Below are positions 49,501-62,900 of a stretch of 64,000 bases of DNA, one piece after another. A program made the position numbers and the translations under genes. Within the stretch, counting starts at the first letter, position 1; every line of letters begins with the position of its first letter. Source of the DNA: Rostratula benghalensis (taxonomy: Eukaryota > Chordata > Aves > Charadriiformes > Rostratulidae); assembly GCA_013399305.1 (NCBI GenBank), contig VXAI01000038.1, positions 5,604,751 to 5,668,750 on the forward strand. The letters are read 5' to 3'. The notes beneath the pieces were generated by a model, which was not told the origin of the DNA, searched no databases, and saw only the letters and a program-made list of their open reading frames with translations.

Positions 49501-51788
49501 AAGCACCAGAAAACAAACAGGCCAGACAGTGAATCCATCAGGCCTGCAAAGGGCTCTTAGGACAACCTGCAAATCCTTTCAGGAGAGTGGCCAAGGCAGG
49601 GACTTTAATCTTAGAGTTCCCAGAAGGGCTACTGTTCCTTAACCATGCTACTCTGCTTGCATGAGGCAGAACTGAGGGCTTGGGTTTTGGCTTCTGGACC
49701 ACCCTCCCAGGTATGCTCCTGCCCAAACAGCGAGGCAGCTTTGGGACCACACACATCTCACGCCTGACTGCCCTGCCTGGAGCCAGCCTACACCAGTCAT
49801 CGCCACTCAGCAGCAGAATTCTTTTTTTTTAATGTGTCTGGATAAATTATCTGAGAGGAAACCACAGTGTTTGAAAGAAATGAAGAAAAGTAAGAATAGC
49901 TTCAGAAGTATAAATAGAAGCAATGCACTCCTGAAGAGATGAAGAGGCAAACCAGGTACAGCTCCTCTCCAGCCTGTCCTCCCCATCCTAGTTTTTCTAG
50001 TCTAAGTGGGAAGAAGGGTTTACACCCTCTCCCACCTTGAGCACCACACAAAGCATATGAACAATCATAAAGATGACTTTAAACAAACTTCAGGATTACA
50101 GACAGGGACTTCACCACACAATTAGCAACTGAAGGAAGTTAACAGCACTGCATTCATGTAGACTGTGAGAATACAAAACATAATTAATAGTAGATCAAGG
50201 ATGATAAATCATCATTTCCCTACTCTGATGCTGCACAACATCAGCATTACCAACAGGTAATGTTCTCACCTTCCACAAGTATGAAACAGGACCTCAGATT
50301 TTGAAGTGCCTTTAAGTCACCTGCTGGCCTTTTCTTCTGGTTAAGATGATCAGCCATGGAAAACAGGATATCGAAGTTGCAGAACAGTTTTATTAACACC
50401 CTCTAGATAAGTTGAGTTTAACATTTGGCTTCCAGGCAGTTCAGATGAGGTTCCCATGCCAGGGCTATGCCACACAAATAGCAGCAGAGCTGTGCTGACA
50501 GCAGCCTAGTGGCTAATGCAGCCCGTGGCTGGCTCTGTGTGGCTTGGGCAGCACTGCTCTGGCAGACACAATTTCCCTCCCTGTTAGCTTTCATGGATAT
50601 TGTGGCTCTTGCTGCCCAAGGCTGTGACATGCAGCTCCTCCTTCAAGTAAGCTGGCTGCTCTTCTTTCAGAGGTGCCGCAAAAGATACTCCCTGGTACAG
50701 CTCACGTGCCCAGAGCTTCAACCTCCATTGACCCAACTGGCAGATATTTGAAGCCTGAAGGTAGTTCTAGTCCCCCAAACCAGTAACCATGGAAGGTTGC
50801 ACCTGGGTCTGTCACTGACCCAAAATAACAAAAGATCAGAACATTTTTCTCCTGCAATGCAGCAGTGAGGCAGTAAATGTCTGTGTTAAATTGCCACCCT
50901 GTGTTAGAGCATGGGATGCTAGAATGAACTACCAGCGCCTTTTCACATTGCACAACTGGAATCTATAATTCTTTGCTTGCTGTCTGATTGTCAGACAGCT
51001 CATGCTCTCCAGCCACATGGTGGCCATAACTTACCCTGCTGTACCAAGGAAAGTCTTTCAAATTCAACAAACTAAATACCAGCACAGCTCTTTATGGCTA
51101 TTACCATTAAATGCTTATTCACTCTGTGAGCAAATGAACTTGTGCTTCGGAATAGTTATGGCTACTAACACTTGTTTAACCTAAAGAAATTTTTGTAAGA
51201 CTTTGTGAACTTCTGTTATTAAATATAATTTAACTCCTATCTTCTGGACAGCAACACATTTTTTTTTTTGGAGGATGGCGGCTCTAAAACAACTGCATAG
51301 CATGCTTTTAACTAAGACCCACTTCCTGTTTATGCAAAAGTAAAATCATTGCACTACACTAAGCACTGGAGTTATATTTGTCCAAAACCAGGAGGAGAGA
51401 AAAAGCAGAAACCTCTTCTGACTCTTCTTGTGTTCCTTAGGAAACCATATGGGAAACAAGACCAAAAGAAAATACTTGAAGTTAAAAGCTCTGGCAGCTT
51501 AGAACTTCACTTGAGCTTCAGGTCAGAACAAGTTTCTCACCATCAGTCCAAGCAGGGCAGCAAAACGTGGAGCTAGAAGTACCATTCTTATCAGGAGAGC
51601 ACCTCAGCACTCCGTGCTAACTGGACTTGGTGGTCTCAGTTCAGAGGTACCATGAGTGTGCACACCTGGAGCCTGGTGGACATGCATGTGAGTGGCACCA
51701 TGACAAATTAAGTTCTTAAGCACCTAGCAGTTCTGTCAGCTTCCTGTGCCTTAAAGAACTGCCAAAACTCATGGATGAAGAAACCAGA

Positions 51789-51793
<5 letters not shown>

Positions 51794-51820
<27 letters not shown>
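51794..51820 (+). repeat. A27 homopolymer
   Basis: The longest pure A run in the window. It could be the tail of a retrocopy inserted on the plus strand, but the preceding 200 bp contain no sequence I recognise and no flanking target duplication was found. Confidence 0.85.
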
Positions 51821-51824
<4 letters not shown>

Positions 51825-54800
51825 TGCCTCGGGACTCGGGACAGCAGCTGTAAAGGGGAAATAAACTTTAAAATAAACTTTAATCCTCTCCTGCTGTAAC
51901 AAACCCCATCATTTTCTTGAAGTCCCTCATATTTCCAAGTACTCCCTTACAAACACGAGCTAATGAGCTCTCAGTGGTAACGCTTTGCCATGGTGGAAGG
52001 AATCTCATGCATTTGCAAGAGGTGAGAATGGATAAAAAGCCTCAATGAGACTGCCTTCATGAACAATTCCTTCAAGCATAGATTACTGAATATGGTTTAT
52101 TTATACATTTCATCACTAAAAAGCTTGCTGAATCTCTTCTGCTGCACGGATTTTGTGTTCTGGTATAGCAACAAGCTTACCCCACTGGAAAAGCTGGCAA
52201 ATCCTGATGCTAAGGTACACTCTTGGGCAGCTCGTTTGCAGTATGCGACCAGACCCTTCTCAGGGCTCACTAGCCATTTCCCAGAGTCTAAATTCAAAAG
52301 ACAGTTTCACCTTGGCTTGTACCTTTCATTGCAAAGTCAGCAAGAACAGCCACACTGGTGGAAACACTGCCATCAGCTTCCACAAGTTGGCTTGGTCCCT
52401 GCCACCAGACCTTGCAGAAGGGTTGAATGAGGGTCAAGAAATAGATATCCTCTGTGGAGTATTTGCTAAGTGCAGTGGGAGATGGCAGTCCTCCAACGAC
52501 CATGCTCTTGTGCATCTCACATCTTACCACTAGATACCAGTTCAAAAGCTGCCACCTCTTCCCTACACTACAAAGTCAAAAAAAATAAGGGGGGGGGGAG
52601 GAAAGAAGTTCGTGTAAGGCTTCTTACATGTTCATGACACAAGTTTATGGTTTCTCAAGGGGAAACACAGCCAAAATAACCATCTGTAAAAATTACTTCC
52701 AAGCCAAGCAAGCCTTCACGGTCACTCAAAACTAATAATTTGTCTTTTTGATCTATTTTTCCTTCCTATTTGTCATTCCTGGGAAAACTCTTCAGGATGA
52801 GACTTGTCATTTTCTCCAGATGGATCCAAGGAAAGCCTGATTTATGCTTCTCTGGAATCTTCTCCCATCACCCATGTCCCTGAGCACAGCTTGAGCTGTT
52901 TGCTCTCAGCAGTCCTCTAAGATGCTTCTATACACATACATTTATCATCATATACTTTTCTGCTTAGGAGTTTATTTCACCTAAAACCTCTTGGCTCCAG
53001 CAATACTATACTTTCTCAGCGAGTTCTAACCTGCCTTTTCAAGAAATTATTCATCTGGGGGAGGGGGAGGTGGAGTAGAAATCAGTATCTTAAATATAGA
53101 GTTGATTCTCCTGCTACAATTAATTCTATTTTCTTCATTAGAATTAAATGTGATTTCCACCACTACAAGAGATCCAGCTAATAGTACTGTGGCCGTAACC
53201 CCTACATATAACCCTTAGAAATTAATTGTAGCTCACAGATCTTTCAGTGCTGGTATCAATTTATTTATTTTTATCATAGTTATGGATGTTAATATTATGT
53301 ATTCACAAACAAAAATTTCTGTGAATGCAAAACACTACATAGTCACTTTGACATCAATAGTCATAATTCTGCATTCATCAGTTTCTCGCATTGGGTTGTG
53401 TCTATTCTCTGTGTTCAGCAGCATGGAAGAGGTAAAGACAAAAGAACCCATGAATCCTCTCAAAGTCACAGGTGCTCAGGAGCTTAAAGCAGTTTAACAG
53501 TAACTAAGCTGGTTGCCTCAAACGTGTTTTTTTTTTTACTTTCCAGAAAATAAAGAAATAGTAAAACAGTCAAGGTATGCAGGTCAACTAAACAGAATGC
53601 ATAAATACCGTTCTTTCCCAAATTATTTTTTCAGGTGCATAATTAGTTCATACTAATGCATGAATCTTCCAGATTTTTGGAAGATGCTCATGAATAACAG
53701 CCCCCTAAAGTCACAGCAAACCAAATCTGCTGCTTCAGTTTATGGTATTAACAAAATCGTTCTTGGCTGACTTTCAGGACAAAGAGAAGACAGGGATGTT
53801 GCTCCCGGCTGGTCTCTTGGTGCAGCCTTTAGCCCTTGGCCCTCTCGGAGGAAGCGCTCCCTGCCCTTCCCACCAGCTATCTCCTGCCCAGGGACCAGCA
53901 GACCACACCTCCACACTTTATTGCACAGTGGAGCTGCCTTTGAACAATCACCCCACTCTTGTCTAGGCCAGGAAGCTCCTACAGAGAGAATGTGATTGAA
54001 AACAACTGTGATAAAAGACAGGTAATAATCAAAAAGCCTGAAGAGCATATGGTCTACAGCAGAGGCTGGGAAGGGAAGGTCACACTGTCTGCAGGTTGCT
54101 GTTGAAGTTAAATGTGGATTTATAACTGATTGGATCTTCTGTAATAAGTCTTCCTGCACACCTGACTTCCCTGAGATCTTTTCCAACATCCCTACTGATG
54201 CATGAAAGCATTTTTGTGTGATTTGTTAAAATTAACTGAAATGGGTCATCAAGGTAACTGCAGCACTTGCAGCGCAGCTTGTTACAGGTAGAGCTTCTGT
54301 GTGAGACCAAGAGCCACACGGGACGTGAATTTACGAATATCACAATCTGTGCCTGTGTCTCATTGGGACTTTGGACCTTAGCTCACGTGCTTCCTACCCT
54401 TGACCTTGGAGATTCCAAACATGTCGGCACCATTTGAGCTAACTTCCCCAAGCTAGTTTCATTTCTGCTCTGTCTCTGGGTGGACATGTGGCTCTTGGTC
54501 ACACATAAAAGCCATAGGGGTAACAAGCTTTAGGTAATTACCCGCCCCCAGTCTTTACATGGGGACCACAATAGGTCATGAACATGACCCATGAAACATT
54601 CACACACAGATAAGTTATCCAGCAATATACAGGTACAGATCAAAGGTTTTCAAAAGCATGAATAGTCTGAACTTCAGCATTCTGGGGTGCCTTTTTTTAA
54701 CCCATTTATGTCTTTTTTTTCATACAGTTCTCTCAGCTACTCCGGTTACAAGAACAAAACCTGTCGATTTGGTGCAGGGTTAGGAACATGCCCAGTGAAC

Positions 54801-57350
54801 AACAGCCTCCTCACCAGTTGGCCCCTTGGACCAACTGTTACACAGGTCAGAAAAAAGAAAGCTCCAGCCAAGACAACCCTGTTTAACAGCCACCAGTGAC
54901 AAGCGAACCATTCATCAAAATGCCTACCTATTTGCATTTCTATAGGAAAGGTAATATTCTTTTGGGGGTTTTAGTCAGCTGTAAGTGGTAACAGCAGCTC
55001 TGAAGTGCCAGTGTACAACTCAGAGCACTCTGCCAGGCTGACAAACAGCCAGGAGAAGGTCAGTCAGGAGTGTACGTGTTTCCGAGATGGAGGCTGATGC
55101 AGAGCTGGGAGCATAAATCAGAGCTGCTTAACTCCAAACTGAGTGCTTCATTCAGAAAAAAAACAGCTCCTCCCTTCCTCCTTGCCTTAGGAATAAGGAC
55201 CTAGCCTTCATGTCTACAGGCAAACCTCAAATGAGCAAGGAAAGGGAGAAGGAGGTGAAGAAGACTCCAGTTGCAGCACTGGTGGCTGTACCCCAGGGAG
55301 TGCATCACGCTTTCATAGCTTTTGTTGCTTTAAATTTCTATATACCTCCGAGTCCAACAGAGATAAGACATTTTGAGCTGATGCTCTCCTTTCTTCAGCA
55401 GAGACAAATAGAGGTGCCTATCTGAATTACAAGCCTGTTCCAAATTTTTCCCCAGAAGCCCTTGGCAAACCCTTGGTACCAGCCAGCAGCCCTGCTCTGC
55501 TGCAGCCCTGCTCCTCCTCCTGCTCCAGCCTAGGCTCCTGCTGAGGAGATGAGGCAGAGGAGGAGAAGGGCAGACTGAAAGAGGTAAGGGGAGAGCCCTC
55601 TGAGCCTTTCAGTTGTCCAGAGCTGGTGTAAAGCTTTTCAGCCACACAGACATCTTCCTCCCCATATCTTCTTCATTTTCAAAAAGCAGGGGAAGGTGAT
55701 CTCTCAGGTGTAACTCCACAACTGCACAGACCTGTGAACTGTTTGTTTGACTGTGCCAAGCATCAAAAGGAAATGTCAGCGAGATCTCTGAGATCCCTTT
55801 CCTGTGAGGCCATGTTTTGATGTCTTTGCTCACAGCAGAGAGTACTTTATTCCTGAAGCAGTAATGTTTAAGTCTATGTTTAAAGAGGGAGGTACCAGTC
55901 AATACAGCAGACACCAGCTCACTGCACCTTCTCCATCAACTTGCTGCTTCCCCCTCCCTCAGTCAGCTCCTCTACTACTTCACTGTATCCTGTTCCCATT
56001 GCTAAAATCCTTCCTCATTAAAAGCTATAGATTGGGAATTTAATTTTCTCTTTGCATGGCAAGAAATTACATCAGGTCCTGCTATGAATGATCCAGAGGC
56101 GAAGTTTCAGCTCACTTCGTACAAGTCACTGTCTAATGCAGGAAGGGATGGTATCAGCTTGAAGTGCTTATTAAAAATAGCTCAGCTTTTGTCACACTAG
56201 CTACCTCAGAAACATGTTCACTCGAGGAATTCATGGGCAGCAATCAGATGTTCTCCTGCCTGGTTTTCATCACAGCTCATCAGAAATTGGGATACAGTTG
56301 GGGAAAAGGCAAGGGAGAGAGAGTCTGAGATGTGATGAGAGAACTAAGCCATCCTTATAAGAGGAACTGATTTTGCATTTTTTTTCTTGCTTATTTTACA
56401 GTAAATAAAGAATTAAGGAAGATTGCTGAGAATGTGTCCATTCAGGCAGCAGCTGAATTTCCTGCTAATTGTTTTGAGATGGGGAGGGAGGAGGGAAAGT
56501 GTTGGGACATTACAATAAGCAGTAAGTGGTGTGATTGGTGACTACCCAAAACCTCATGTCTGCACATGTTTGGCTAACGATAGAAATTAGAGACACGTTC
56601 TTATAAAAGCCCCCTATTTAGTGAAGGATAGTGAACATTAAGAAAAAAGTAAAAATCCAGCTTAGAGGGAGAGAGAGAAATGGAAAGTCTTTTCTCATGG
56701 CATTTACCTTGGCTGAACAAGTAGCACCCAGGCTCTGCTCCCCGGCTTTCCCCTGCACCAGCCCCACATGCAGTGCTGCTCCTGCAGCCCATGACTCCCC
56801 CCCAGCCCAGGGAGCATCTCTGGCCTTGCCTGGGACAGGACCCAGCTGAGGGAAGACAGAAGGGTGGCTCCACCAAAGCCCACCATGAAGAGGAGCGGCG
56901 CAACTCGGAGTAACCTTCGTCACCCACTAATTCTGTCCTTGTTCTCTGCCTCCCGGGTAGGTCTGGCCTCGCAGGGAGGGGAAAGCTGCTGGGAAACACC
57001 TGCTGAATAAGCACCAAGAGGTATTTGAACGGACATCCTGGATGCACTCAGGAAGAAGGCAGGAGTGGACCTGTGGTTACAATGCACCCTTTAAAAACAC
57101 CCGTGGCAACAAGCACAAAGTGCCTGCTAACAGGGAAGCAGGAAACACTGAACTGAGACAATCTCCTCTCCTGTTATCTGTATCTGTGGTTTATTATATT
57201 TAACCATGATTTTGAATGAAAGGAAGAATGTCCTAATAGAAAATGGCATCAAAATCTTTTGTCAGCACCAACTTAAACCAATAAAACCCCCAAGCACCAT
57301 CAAGTCCTACAGATCCAGTATGTAAACAGTTTTTCCCCATGAGTTTTCTT

Positions 57351-57397
57351 NNNNNNNNNNNNNNNNNNNNNNNNNNNNNNNNNNNNNNNNNNNNNNN
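57351..57397. other. Assembly gap (47 N)
   Basis: Forty-seven undetermined bases. The right flank is A/C-rich (AACAAC, A8 and CCCACCC runs up to about 57426), similar in style to the 21031-21110 tract, suggesting the gap covers low-complexity sequence. Open frames spanning the gap are meaningless. Confidence 0.99.
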
Positions 57398-59879
57398 TAA
57401 CAACAAAAAAAACCCACCCAAAAAACCAGATTACACTGAAAACAGACTTTTCCCACAGGAAGTTTCCATTTGTTACTTAAAAAATAGCACAACACCACTA
57501 CCAAGAAAACCTGCTAGGTCTGTCATTTAGCTTTCAGCTCCACATTTCTCTTCAGACAGACTGTAAAACAGATTCTTAGGCCATGGAGAGAAAAAGTCAG
57601 ATGGAAAAAAGAGGGCTGGGAGAAACCCTGAGGAGCTGTTTAATCAGAACCAACTATATTTTAACCTGCTGTAGATTAACCTGCTGGAGATTCCACGTTC
57701 TCCTTACGCAGTCTCCCAGTGGGAGTACACATAGGGATTATTCTAGGACCTATCCTAAATCTTTCTTGCTGCAATTTATTGCTGTGACTTCTTTTCCTAC
57801 CCCCCGCAGACACTGAGATCTGTTTATTAACTCTCCTTTCTGCACTGCAGGCACTCCTGCACGTGAAGAGCGGCACCATGAACCCCTCCCTGGCCACACA
57901 GACACAGAGCCCTGCTCTTCTCTCCTGCTGGCTTCTGAGATCTCTCCCTGATCTCTACTCTGCCTTTCCTGAAAGGCAATTTCCAAACCTGAAAACAGTG
58001 CTGAAAGGAAGGACTCCTCCCCCTGCCTTATACATCACATTCCTCTGTATATGGTTGCTGATACTGTGTTTGCTCTTTTTCAGCATTAATTTGTGGGTTT
58101 TGTCCATTCCCTGGTTTTCTGTGTATAACTTTCATGTCCTTTCCCATACAATACCTTCCTAATTGATTGTTCTCCATCACATCTTGTGCAGTCAGTGATT
58201 CCTGCCTAAGCACAGCTCATCATCATCATCAGGTCCATCCATCTTCATGTGAAGATCCTTTCCCAACAGTTACTCTGTGATGAATACAGCATGAGTCCTA
58301 GAGAAAGTCTCAGGAGAGAGATTTCTCAGTTTTGCACTCAATCCATCTTCACAAACTCTCAGTCAGGAGATGTGGGCACTTGGGTGTGATAAGGTTGACC
58401 CCCACTGCAGACTGATAGGAAGCAGACTCTCTGCACCCATTTGCTGGCATGAGACATGTATCTCTGCCACTTGGGCCACAAAAACATGTCACCAAGAGCT
58501 ACATGTTTAGAATGACACCCTGCATACAAAATTTTATGACTGAATTCAAGTGGAGTGGACAACACCACAGAGGCCATCACACGTGCCCATGGAAGTGACA
58601 GATTTCTGCAGACACTCGTGGTTCCTCAGAGGAAAACCTGCAACGTGCTAGGGAAAACTCAAGAAGCCTTGACACACCGTGATCTTAAAATCTGTTTAGG
58701 AAAAGCACCTGGGTTTATAATCAAGATTGGATGGATAACTATGGCTCCATATTCATTTATGTGAGATGTGTGCACTGCCAGCAGTGAAAATGGTATCTTG
58801 ATGCTGAGATGGGAGCCTGTGATCTCATGTTCCTTACGTGGCCAGGCACATGGCACCATGTTTATACCAGCCTCGTCCTCCATCCCCAGCACTGTGCTGG
58901 CTGGAGCACACCCAATACCTGATCCAACACATAGCCTGCCAGCACAAAAACCATTCCACTTAAGAGTGTTTTGACAAACTTAGATGACAGAGAGAGGGCA
59001 TGCAACAACTTGGTGCTTTGTGTTTCTGATGGGGCACTCGGTGTCATCAGCCTGAATCTGTCCTGGTGTAGGAGCACAGCTTTACCACATGTAACTACGT
59101 TAAGACGCAACTTTACATACAGCTGCTCACTGCAGAATTTGGAAGACAGTGTTCCCCAGACCACACTCTTCTCTCAACAGCTAATGGCTTCTGTCATGGC
59201 TTAGCATTGCTTGAAAAGTCCAGATAGATGTGGAGACAAGTTTACAAGAGAAGAGGCTCCAGATAGTCTGGCACTGCCTCCCCTATTAACAACAGCAGTG
59301 GAGCAGATAAAGGAGCCCCTTCCTTAAGCCAAGGAGAATAGGAATCCTAATTCACTCATTGTTCAAAAAGCACAGGAGGGCAAATTAATTTAAACTTGGA
59401 CTAGGTTTTTACTGTCTACATCATGCTCTTGTAGAGGGATGGACAGAGGAAGGCTAAAGGGATGAAGACTTTTCCCCACGGTATCCACAGCCAATGTGTA
59501 TAATCCATCTCACTACCGCAAAAGGAGGGAACTAGTCTTGCTCCATGCTCAACAGCCAGCCCTACAAGATCTCTGGGATTGAAATTATAAATGTTTTTGG
59601 TGTTGCCCACCCATCTCTTATTTCCCCATGTAATGGGAAGAAAAAAAAAATTATCTTTAACAACAGGTTTCTCCATGAGCTCCACCACCACGCACTGCAC
59701 GCTCTCCTCCCTTTGCCGAGCAGGGGAGGTCTCCCTGGGATATGGAGCTTGTTGGGTGCTTCACGGGGACACAAAGTTCCACCTGAAATGTGCTGGACAT
59801 GAACTCTTGGAGGAAGACAACCTCCTGGGGCCAGCAAGCCAGTGGCCAGGGCAGACCTCTGCAAGCACAGGCTGTGACA
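57398..59879. other. Non-genic stretch
   Basis: No gene, RNA or named repeat recognised. It opens with the A/C-rich flank of the gap and contains a small ATC-type run (CATCATCATCATC) near 58218-58231. Confidence 0.6.
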
Positions 59880-59995
59880 ACAGAATCACATCATCTTCAT
59901 GGTTGGCAAGGACCTCTGAGATCACAGAGTCTAACCATACACACACTAAAAACCCCTATAATCTTGTCCACTAGAGCATGCCCTGAAGTGCCACA
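59880..59995 (-). mobile_element. CR1 LINE 3' end fragment, reverse orientation
   Basis: Reads AGAATCACATCATCTTCATG, GGTTGGCAAGGACCTCTGAG, ATCACAGAGTCTAACCATAC, then CTTGTCCACTAGAGCATGCC and CTGAAGTGCCAC. This is the reverse complement layout of a bird CR1 3' end (AGAATCACAGAATGG..., GGACCTCTGAGATCACTGAGTCCAACC, CCATGTCCCTAAGTGCCAC). The element's 3' end is at the left. Divergence is clearly higher than in the copies at 16971 and 40612, so it is an older insertion. Confidence 0.82.
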
Positions 59996-62900
59996 ATGGG
60001 GAAGGAGAGCTGCAAAAAGCCTGCCGTGTGCCTCTCCCTGTGCCACAGCAATCTGGAGAGATGAATTCCATCTTCCCTCCCTGCATCCTCTCTCGGCCAC
60101 GCTGCAGTGACGGCCATCGATCCCAGAAGCATCTTGTGTCCTGCCTCAGGGTGCTGGGGGCCAGGGCTGCCACTGCACTGCTCTGCCCCACCAAGGGACG
60201 CTTCCCCCAGAGGAGTGTGGCGGGGAGGGACAGGTAGAGATGGGGGAAGGTCTGCCCCATGCCGTCCTGCTGCTTGATGTTGTGCCAGCGGTGTCCCACG
60301 CCTGGCAGTGTTTTTGCCTGGGGCTTGAGTTGCAGTGAAGGATGATAATCAGTGCACACTGTGTTTGCCATTTTTCTTCACAGACGTCTTTGGGGTGCTT
60401 TTCTTGCTGTTGTTGCTTTTAGCCGAGCTTTTTAAAGTCTTCATCACCTAAAAATGTTCTCATGTGCCAAGATCAGAGCTTTCAGTCTCTCTTGGGTTCC
60501 CTATTTTTGGATTCTTGATCTGGGCTCTCATTGCTAATTCTTTTTTTGTATGTTTGTTTTTAAATAAACAAAAGCTGTGATAATAAATGTCCAGGGACCC
60601 AAAGAGTAATGAAGAATCAGATGTTTGCTAAAGAGGAGGGATGTGGCTGTGGAAGGGAGAGGAATTGACTGGGAAATGCTGCAGAGCCAAACATCCCCAA
60701 ATACCTCACAGCTCATCTGTCAGGCAGCGATGCCAAGGGGGAAGGCAGGGAGTTCTCGGGATGCAGATAAACACGGATGAGGCAGAGATGCAGTCAATCT
60801 GCTGCCACCATTATCATTCTTGCTAATAATAAATAACAGCGCGTGCTCACAGACCGCAGTCCCACTCATCACCAGTGCCACGCAGCAGGAACACTTGGCT
60901 ACTGGCAACACTTCATCTGACCCCAAGCTTCTCCCTCCCCTTGCTGCCTGGCTGAGTGAATCCTGGGGCGGTGCTGGCTCCAGCAGAGCAGGGTAGCACA
61001 GGGATCAGCAAAACAGGACAGGAGTCCATGGGCTGTGCCCCCTCAGCCACCACCCACCAGGGCAGGGGCTTCAAAATCCACCATAAAGGGCCACCAAGCA
61101 TCGGTAGAAGACACGGAAGGTCTGGGACTGTGATAGATCAAATGCAAAACATGCAATTATTCAATTTACCCAAGAACTGCAAAGTAACCTGAAATATAAA
61201 TTAGCTTTCAAAGCCTGTTTCATTCCTCACCAAGCAAATGTAGGTGTCCCTGGCTTACAGGCTTGGCTGAGTGACCAGTGAACACCTGCCCTGATACCCT
61301 GCTGGCACCAGGAGTGGGAGAAACCTGGCAACGTGTGAGATGCCAGCTGAGTGCCCAGGACTGTCCTCTGGAGAAGACAACCCTAAAGCCTCTCCTGGAA
61401 TTAAAAAGCTCTTCCCCCAAATGGGCTTAAAGCAAAGTTGAAGACTATTCCTTGAAGACAAAGCTGTCAGCCTCGTCCAAAACCCAGAAACAGAGCAGGG
61501 AAGCTAAACTTGGTACCCTCTAGCTCATGCTGTACCCTGTCTGCCTCTCGTCATCCACTGTACCATGCTATCAGCCCTGCTAGGCAAATAATATGTCCAG
61601 AAATGCTCTTTTTACAAGGACATCTTCCCTGAGATAATTTAGGAAGTGTGAGAGACACCAAGAAAGCTGCTGCATGTTCAGGAGGAACAGCTTCCCTTTC
61701 ACAGACCATGCTTGAGGACCAACTCTACTGCGTCCCAGGGCTCACTCATCTCTCCAGGAGATTTCAGAGCTTTCTGCACATCCATACCCAGCCCATCCTC
61801 TGCACAACCTCCTCCTCACCTTTTGATTTTTGCCTTTCCCTAGAACGATGCAGCAACGTCTGCGCTTGTTCCAGAAAACCCCAACAAACCAGGTCTCCTT
61901 TTCCTTCTGCCTCCAGCACTTCAGTCCAGGAAGAACCAGCAAAGGGAGACCCAGAGCAACCCAGACCCACATCTGCCCTGCCGTAAATCCACCTTTGTGA
62001 GGGTCTGATCGATCCTCTGGGACACCTGCTATTACAATCATAGCCGTGTGCTATTAATACCAGCAGCTTCCTCCCTTACAACAGATGTGAAGGCACTAAG
62101 CACAGACACTGAAAGGCAAGGCTGGTGCGAACACAAGGGCAGGGGGAGAGGAGATAAAGCACTGCAACAGCATCATCGCAGTGAGGCAAAAATCCGTGGA
62201 GATGGCTATAAATAGCTGGTGCTCAATGAAGGCCTGAGGTAAATTGTTGGACTTGGCAATACAGTAAAATGACAGAGCATTGGAAAGCTGGGATTCAGGA
62301 GCCAGCCCCTGAGCAGACCTGCAGACACTTGAGAGTTGTTCATCGCCTCCGCAGTTTGTAAACCAGGCTGAAAACTTCCCAAGATGGGTCTTCTGGCAAA
62401 ATCTCAGGTCACTGCCTTTGTCAGCTTTAAAGCAAAACCAGGACAATGTCCTGGCTGAGGAGAGTAAACCCTGAGGTCCCAACCCCAGCCATGGGGGTCA
62501 CCGTGGACATAGGTGAGCCTTGTGAGAGGGGCCAGCAGGGAACTTGTGCTGCTGAGAAAGAACTGCCACCTCCCAGTGTGCTTGGGATGACAGGAGCAGA
62601 GGTACAGGATCTATCCCAAAACTCTACCTGAGCAAATACAGGCTCTCAGGCACTTTTCTGGACTCACAAAAAAAAGGACATGAGCTTTGTTCCCACCAAT
62701 TGAGCAGCTCCCACACCCACCACCTCAGTCCCCCTGCCTCAGAGCTGTGGTGGCTCCCCAGCCTCCTCACCGAGCAGCTTCCCTGTCTCCACATTTCTTC
62801 TTCCCCATTCATGAACATTCACAGTAGAAGAGCAAACCAGTAGGGTCACCTCCTTTCCAGAGTTTTACCTAAATAATGACTCATTTCAAATACAATGAGA

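Larger units (their letters stand above)
46061..57350. other. Non-genic stretch
   Basis: About 11 kb without a supported gene. Homopolymers lie at 46541-46567 (G6-A21) and 51794-51820 (A27), with a G9 run near 52590. I looked for a processed pseudogene in front of the A27 tract and recognised none. No CR1 tail was seen here. Confidence 0.6.

Noticed and set aside
60080..60320. Possible CpG island
   Set aside because: GC-rich, but CG dinucleotides are too sparse and no exon or promoter-like structure was found.
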